From assembly GCA_900321145.1 (NCBI GenBank), contig ONVB01000057.1, forward strand, positions 1-17,129: a stretch of DNA of 17,129 nt, in the 5' to 3' direction. The position numbers and the translations under genes were made by a program. Shown here one piece after another: positions 13,582 through 17,129 of the stretch. Numbering within the stretch: the stretch's first letter is position 1; each line of letters begins with the position of its first letter. The stretch comes from an uncultured Eubacteriales bacterium (GTDB lineage Bacteria > Bacillota > Clostridia > Lachnospirales > Lachnospiraceae). The notes beneath the pieces are model-generated. The model saw only the letters and a list, made by a program, of their open reading frames with translations. It was not told the origin of the DNA and made no database searches.

Positions 13582-14724
13582 ATGAGAAGGGTTGCTGTCT
13601 TAGGCTCTACCGGTTCGATAGGAACGCAGACGCTTGATGTTATCAGAGAGCAGGGCGATCTGGAGGTTGTCGCCCTCGCAGCGGGAAGGAATATAAGATT
13701 ACTTGAAAGGCAGGCGAGAGAATTCAAGCCTGCTATAGTTGCTGTTTGGGACAAGAAAGCCGCGGAGCAGCTTAAAACCAACCTTGCCGATACGGACATA
13801 AAGGTAGCGGCGGGGCTTTCGGGACTGGTTGAAGCCGCAACCTACATAAAAAGCGATATAGTTGTCACTGCGGTTGTCGGTATGATAGGCATCCGGCCTA
13901 CCATAGAGGCGATAAAGGCCGGAAAGGATATAGCGCTTGCCAACAAGGAAACCTTAGTCACTGCAGGCCATATTATCATGCCTCTTGCCAGAAAATGCGG
14001 TGTCAGGATACTGCCGGTGGACAGTGAACATTCGGCTATCTTCCAGTGCCTTCACGGCGAGAGGGCAAATAAGATCTCGAGGCTTTTGATCACCGCCTCC
14101 GGCGGGCCTTTCTACGGAAAGGACAGGGAATACCTAAAGACGGTTACCGTGAGCGATGCATTAAAGCATCCTAACTGGAGCATGGGAAGAAAGATAACCA
14201 TAGACTCTGCGACACTCGTGAACAAGGGGCTTGAGGTCATAGAGGCCAGATGGCTCTTTGACGTGATGCCGGAGAAGATAGATGTCGTGGTTCAGAGGGA
14301 AAGTATAATCCATTCCATGGTGGAGTTTGAGGACGGTTCGGTAAAGGCGCAGCTTGGTACTCCGGATATGAGGCTTCCCATACAGTATGCTCTTTACTAC
14401 CCAAAGAGGCCTTACCTTACCGGTGACAGGCTTGATTTCAGGGAGATAAGCAAGATAAGCATAGGGGAAGTGGACCGTGAGACATTTAAGGGACTTGACT
14501 TAGCATATCTTGCGCTTCATATAGGCGGTTCCATGCCGACTGTGTTAAATGCTGCAAATGAAAAAGCAGTTTCACTTTTTCTCGATGGAAACATAGAATT
14601 TTTACAAATATATGATATCATCGAGGAGTGCATGAAGGCGCACAATACCATAAGCAATCCGAGCTTAGGGGATATCCTGAAGACGGAGGAATGGGTATAT
14701 AACAAGATAGAGGAGATGCTTTAA
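13582..14724 (+). CDS. dxr: 1-deoxy-D-xylulose 5-phosphate reductoisomerase
   Basis: First committed enzyme of the MEP isoprenoid pathway, making 2-C-methylerythritol 4-phosphate from DXP with NADPH. The 380 residues show the NADPH loop GSTGSIGTQTLDVI (8-21), ALANKETLVTAG (118-129), PVDSEHSAIFQ (145-155, metal ligands Asp147 and Glu149), TASGGPF (171-177), HPNWSMGRKITIDSATLVNK (196-215) and GLEVIEARWLF (216-226, third ligand Glu218). All active-site residues are visible and the length is normal. The ATG has GGAGG at 13570-13574, 7 nt upstream. The gene is followed 3 bp later by rseP. The strong palindrome upstream could set its level relative to the genes before it. Confidence 0.97.
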   Translation: MRRVAVLGSTGSIGTQTLDVIREQGDLEVVALAAGRNIRLLERQAREFKPAIVAVWDKKAAEQLKTNLADTDIKVAAGLSGLVEAATYIKSDIVVTAVVGMIGIRPTIEAIKAGKDIALANKETLVTAGHIIMPLARKCGVRILPVDSEHSAIFQCLHGERANKISRLLITASGGPFYGKDREYLKTVTVSDALKHPNWSMGRKITIDSATLVNKGLEVIEARWLFDVMPEKIDVVVQRESIIHSMVEFEDGSVKAQLGTPDMRLPIQYALYYPKRPYLTGDRLDFREISKISIGEVDRETFKGLDLAYLALHIGGSMPTVLNAANEKAVSLFLDGNIEFLQIYDIIEECMKAHNTISNPSLGDILKTEEWVYNKIEEML

Positions 14725-14727
14725 CGG

Positions 14728-15777
14728 ATGAACATTATTTTTATCATACTTATTTTCGGAGTGATTGTCTCGTTCCATGAGTTTGGGCATTTTATCGTTG
14801 CAAAGGCCTGTGGAGTGGGCGTAACGGAGTTTGCCATAGGTATGGGACCGAAGATATTCTCGTTTAACAGAAAGGAGACAAAGTATTCTCTGCGTATACT
14901 GCCTATCGGTGGTTACTGCATGATGGTCGGAGAGGATGAGGATGTGGATGCCGAGAACTCATTTTCAAGGAAACCTGTATGGAAGAGGTTCCTGATCGTG
15001 GTGGCAGGTCCGGTGTTCAACTTTATCCTTGCTTTTATCTTCGGAGTGATACTGATCCACTTTTCGGGTTACGATCCGGCCTATGTCAACTTCCTTACCG
15101 AGGGAGGAGCCGCTCAGGAGGCGGGCATAGAAGAAGGTGACAGGATCATATCCATAAATGGCGGGAAGATATATAACTACCGCGAGGTTTTGCTTAATAT
15201 GCAGCTGACCAAGACTGCCGATCCGATCGAGCTCGGCTTGAGAAAGCCTGACGGTTCGACTTACACGGTTACCGTTACTCCGAAGCTCAATGAAAACGGT
15301 GAGTATAAGATAGGTGTAGGCGGCGGCTACAGGAAGTCGGAGAGCTTCCTGAACGATCTTGGCTACGGTGCGCTCGAGCTGAGATACTGGATGAAAGCGA
15401 CCATAGTTTCGCTGAAGATGATATTTACCGGAAAGGTGAGCGGAAATGATATCATGGGACCGGTCGGTGTGGGCGGTGCCATAAATGATGTGATCGAAGA
15501 AGTCAAGGAGGAGAGTCCCAAGGGACAGGTGGCTATAAATATACTTCTTAACCTTATGAACTGGTGTATACTTCTTTCGGTCAACTTAGGTATCATGAAC
15601 CTGCTTCCGATACCTGCTTTGGACGGCGGGCGTATACTGTTCCTGCTTTTTGAAGCGGTGAGCAGAAAGAGGATACCGCAGGAGAAGGAAGCCGTAGTAA
15701 ATATGATAGGTTTTGCACTCCTGATGTGCCTTATGGTAGTGGTATTCTTCAATGACATAAAGAATGTATTTTTCTGA
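14728..15777 (+). CDS. rseP: RseP/RasP-type site-2 membrane metalloprotease
   Basis: Intramembrane zinc protease that cuts anti-sigma factors and leftover signal peptides in the membrane. The 349 residues show HEFGH (17-21) in the first transmembrane helix with zinc-binding histidines and Glu18, GGYCMMVGED (61-70), VVAGPVFNF (91-99), a PDZ domain (about 113-190), GPVGVGG (244-250) and NLLPIPALDGGRILF (291-305), where Asp299 is the third zinc ligand. A hydrophobic C-terminal helix ends the protein. In B. subtilis the same protease (RasP) lies between dxr and downstream genes, matching this order. Which anti-sigma factor it cuts here cannot be told from the window. The start lies 3 bp after the dxr stop. 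Confidence 0.96.
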   Translation: MNIIFIILIFGVIVSFHEFGHFIVAKACGVGVTEFAIGMGPKIFSFNRKETKYSLRILPIGGYCMMVGEDEDVDAENSFSRKPVWKRFLIVVAGPVFNFILAFIFGVILIHFSGYDPAYVNFLTEGGAAQEAGIEEGDRIISINGGKIYNYREVLLNMQLTKTADPIELGLRKPDGSTYTVTVTPKLNENGEYKIGVGGGYRKSESFLNDLGYGALELRYWMKATIVSLKMIFTGKVSGNDIMGPVGVGGAINDVIEEVKEESPKGQVAINILLNLMNWCILLSVNLGIMNLLPIPALDGGRILFLLFEAVSRKRIPQEKEAVVNMIGFALLMCLMVVVFFNDIKNVFF

Positions 15778-15789
15778 TAGGAACACGAT

Positions 15790-16857
15790 ATGACAACGAG
15801 AGAACATACAAGAAAGGTAAATATAGGCGGTGTTACCATAGGCGGAGGCGCGAAGATCGCCATACAGTCCATGACCAATACCGAGACCTCGGATGTGGCG
15901 GCGACCGTAGCGCAGATAAAGGCGCTTGAGGAGGCAGGCTGCGACATTATAAGGTGTACGGCAAACACGGAGGCTGCAGCTAAGGCGATAGGTGCCATAA
16001 AGGAGCAGATAAGCATACCGGTAGTGGCAGACATACATTTTGATTATAAGCTTGCGATACTTGCCATGGAGCACGGGGCCGACAAGATAAGGATAAACCC
16101 GGGCAATATAGGCGGAGAAGACAACTTGGCAAAGGTTGTCGGATGTGCCAAGGAGAGAAATATCCCGATCAGAGTAGGAGTCAATTCAGGTTCTCTCGAG
16201 AAAAAACTTATAGAGAAGTACGGCGGAGTTACTGCCGAGGGCATAGTTGAGAGCGCACTTGACAAGGTGCACATGATAGAACGGCTCGGATATGAAAATA
16301 TGGTCATAAGCATAAAGTCATCGGATGTGCTTATGTGTGTGAAAGCGCATGAGCTTATCGCACAGCAGACGGATTATCCGCTTCATGTAGGTATAACAGA
16401 GGCGGGAACCGTGAAGTCGGGTAGCATAAAGTCGGCAGTCGGTCTTGCGCTTATACTGAATCAGGGGATAGGTGATACGATCAGGGTGTCGCTCACCGGA
16501 GATCCGGTAGAGGAGATAGTTGCCGCAAAGTATATCCTGAGAGATCTGAAGCTCATGAACAGCGGGATAGAGCTTGTATCGTGTCCGACCTGCGGCAGGA
16601 CGAAGATAGACCTTATAGGCCTTGCAAATGAGGTTGAGAAGATGATCGCGGCTTATGATCACCTGCATATCAAGGTAGCGGTCATGGGATGCGTTGTGAA
16701 CGGCCCCGGAGAAGCACGGGAAGCGGATATAGGGATTGCAGGAGGCGTGGGAGAAGGCCTTCTGATCAAGAAGGGTGAGATAGTCAGAAAGGTCCCGGAA
16801 GACGGCCTTCTTGAGGCTTTAAAAAAAGAACTGGATAATTGGGGAAAAAATGCTTGA
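15790..16857 (+). CDS. ispG: 4-hydroxy-3-methylbut-2-en-1-yl diphosphate synthase (flavodoxin), IspG
   Basis: [4Fe-4S] enzyme of the MEP pathway that converts MEcPP to HMBPP. The 355 residues show IAIQSMTNTETSD (24-36), GCDIIRCT (50-57) and ADIHFDYKLA (80-89) of the TIM barrel. The iron-sulphur ligands are Cys265 and Cys268 in SCPTCGR, Cys301 in VMGCVVNGPGEARE and the adjacent Glu308, at the same spacing as the E. coli residues. The bacterial two-domain form, without the plant insertion, is present. The ATG follows a weak AGGAA site 12 bp after rseP. It is the last gene of the unit: the -35 of the tRNA promoter overlaps its stop codon. Confidence 0.97.
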   Translation: MTTREHTRKVNIGGVTIGGGAKIAIQSMTNTETSDVAATVAQIKALEEAGCDIIRCTANTEAAAKAIGAIKEQISIPVVADIHFDYKLAILAMEHGADKIRINPGNIGGEDNLAKVVGCAKERNIPIRVGVNSGSLEKKLIEKYGGVTAEGIVESALDKVHMIERLGYENMVISIKSSDVLMCVKAHELIAQQTDYPLHVGITEAGTVKSGSIKSAVGLALILNQGIGDTIRVSLTGDPVEEIVAAKYILRDLKLMNSGIELVSCPTCGRTKIDLIGLANEVEKMIAAYDHLHIKVAVMGCVVNGPGEAREADIGIAGGVGEGLLIKKGEIVRKVPEDGLLEALKKELDNWGKNA

Positions 16858-16882
16858 CAAAGAGAAGCAGTTCTGATAGAAT
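16854..16882 (+). promoter_or_regulatory. Strong sigma-A promoter for the tRNA pair
   Basis: A perfect -35 TTGACA (16854-16859), a 17-bp spacer and TAGAAT (16877-16882) preceded by an extended -10 TG (TGATAGAAT). The predicted start near 16889 lies about 13 bp before the first tRNA. The -35 covers the ispG stop codon. Confidence 0.85.
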
Positions 16883-16901
16883 AACGACTTGTTGAACGAA
16901 T

Positions 16902-16974
16902 GGGATCTTAGCTCAGCTGGGAGAGCATCTGCCTTACAAGCAGAGGGTCATAGGTTCGAGCCCTATAGGTCCCA
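16902..16974 (+). tRNA. tRNA-Val (UAC anticodon)
   Basis: A 73-nt cloverleaf. Acceptor GGGATCT pairs with AGGTCCC through one T-G wobble. D-arm GCTC/GAGC, anticodon stem TCTGC/GCAGA and T-arm ATAGG/CCTAT with TTCGAGC loop are all present. The loop CTTACAA gives anticodon TAC (16935-16937), which reads GUA valine codons. CCA is not encoded: the discriminator A is followed by TTTTT, so CCA must be added after transcription. Confidence 0.96.
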
Positions 16975-16979
16975 TTTTT

Positions 16980-17053
16980 GGCGGGATAGCTCAGTTGGCT
17001 AGAGCACACGGTTCATACCCGTGGTGTCGGGAGTTCGAATCTCCCTCCCGCTA
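16980..17053 (+). tRNA. tRNA-Met (CAU anticodon, elongator type)
   Basis: A 74-nt cloverleaf 5 bp after tRNA-Val. GGCGGGA pairs with TCCCGCT with a G1-U72 wobble, as in the B. subtilis elongator tRNA-Met. D-arm GCTC/GAGC, anticodon stem CACGG/CCGTG with loop TTCATAC, and T-arm GGGAG/CTCCC with loop TTCGAAT. The body does not look like initiator tRNA. A tRNA-Ile2 with lysidine-modified CAU is less likely given the acceptor stem. No CCA is encoded; TTTTTCTTT follows and may end transcription. Confidence 0.93.
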
Positions 17054-17099
17054 TTTTTCTTTGCTTATTATTTCATTTTATTTTACGGAGAAAACCAAA

Positions 17100-17129
17100 A
17101 TGTCTACAAAAGAAATGGTTGTCTATGAG
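17100..17129 (+). CDS. Start of an unidentified gene, cut by window edge
   Basis: An ATG at 17100 follows ACGGAG (17085-17090) by 9 nt and opens a frame of 10 codons (MSTKEMVVYE) to the last base. The preceding 17054-17084 stretch is T-rich. Too little is present to name a product; polC, which follows ispG in many relatives, is not suggested by these residues. Confidence 0.55.
   Translation, partial: MSTKEMVVYE

Noticed and set aside
1..17129. CRISPR arrays, insertion sequences, prophage or toxin-antitoxin genes
   Set aside because: I saw no regularly spaced repeats, transposase or integrase motifs, or paired small toxin-antitoxin frames.

Overview
The window looks like a chromosomal segment of a low- to mid-GC Firmicute, most likely a Clostridia/Lachnospiraceae member. 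Three things point that way: strong AGGAGG-type ribosome binding sites, frequent AGA/AGG (Arg) and ATA (Ile) codons, and two gene strings typical of Clostridia. The two strings are rlmN-stp-prkC-rsgA-rpe and pyrH-frr-uppS-cdsA-dxr-rseP-ispG. The lineage is inferred from gene order and protein style; no database search was run. Every gene is on the + strand.

Region 1 (1-6984) is a tightly packed operon. It holds the 3' part of rlmN (cut by the window edge), a PP2C phosphatase and its partner PASTA Ser/Thr kinase, the ribosome-assembly GTPase RsgA, ribulose-phosphate 3-epimerase, and a divergent PutP-like sodium/solute symporter relative. Genes overlap or lie within about 10 bp of each other. 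A hairpin at 7004-7031 probably ends this unit.

Region 2 (about 7146-9340) is a two-gene accessory unit with its own good sigma-A-type promoter. It encodes a 510-residue protein I do not recognise and a small alpha/beta-hydrolase-like protein, overlapping by one base. It is the least explained part of the window.

Region 3 (9324-16857) starts with a near-consensus promoter inside the end of the hydrolase gene. It runs through a bactofilin with a long, very acidic N-terminal half, then UMP kinase, ribosome recycling factor, undecaprenyl-PP synthase, CDP-diglyceride synthase, DXP reductoisomerase, the RseP/RasP site-2 protease and IspG. The unit links nucleotide supply and translation to MEP-pathway isoprenoids (Dxr, IspG), the wall carrier lipid (UppS) and phospholipid precursors (CdsA). 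A strong palindrome lies just upstream of dxr.

Region 4 (16854-17129) has a strong promoter whose -35 overlaps the ispG stop codon. It drives a tRNA-Val(UAC) and tRNA-Met(CAU) pair. The first 10 codons of another gene lie at the right edge. I saw no CRISPR array, insertion sequence, integrase or rRNA. No gene-free stretch exceeds 300 bp; the longest is 6985-7256.
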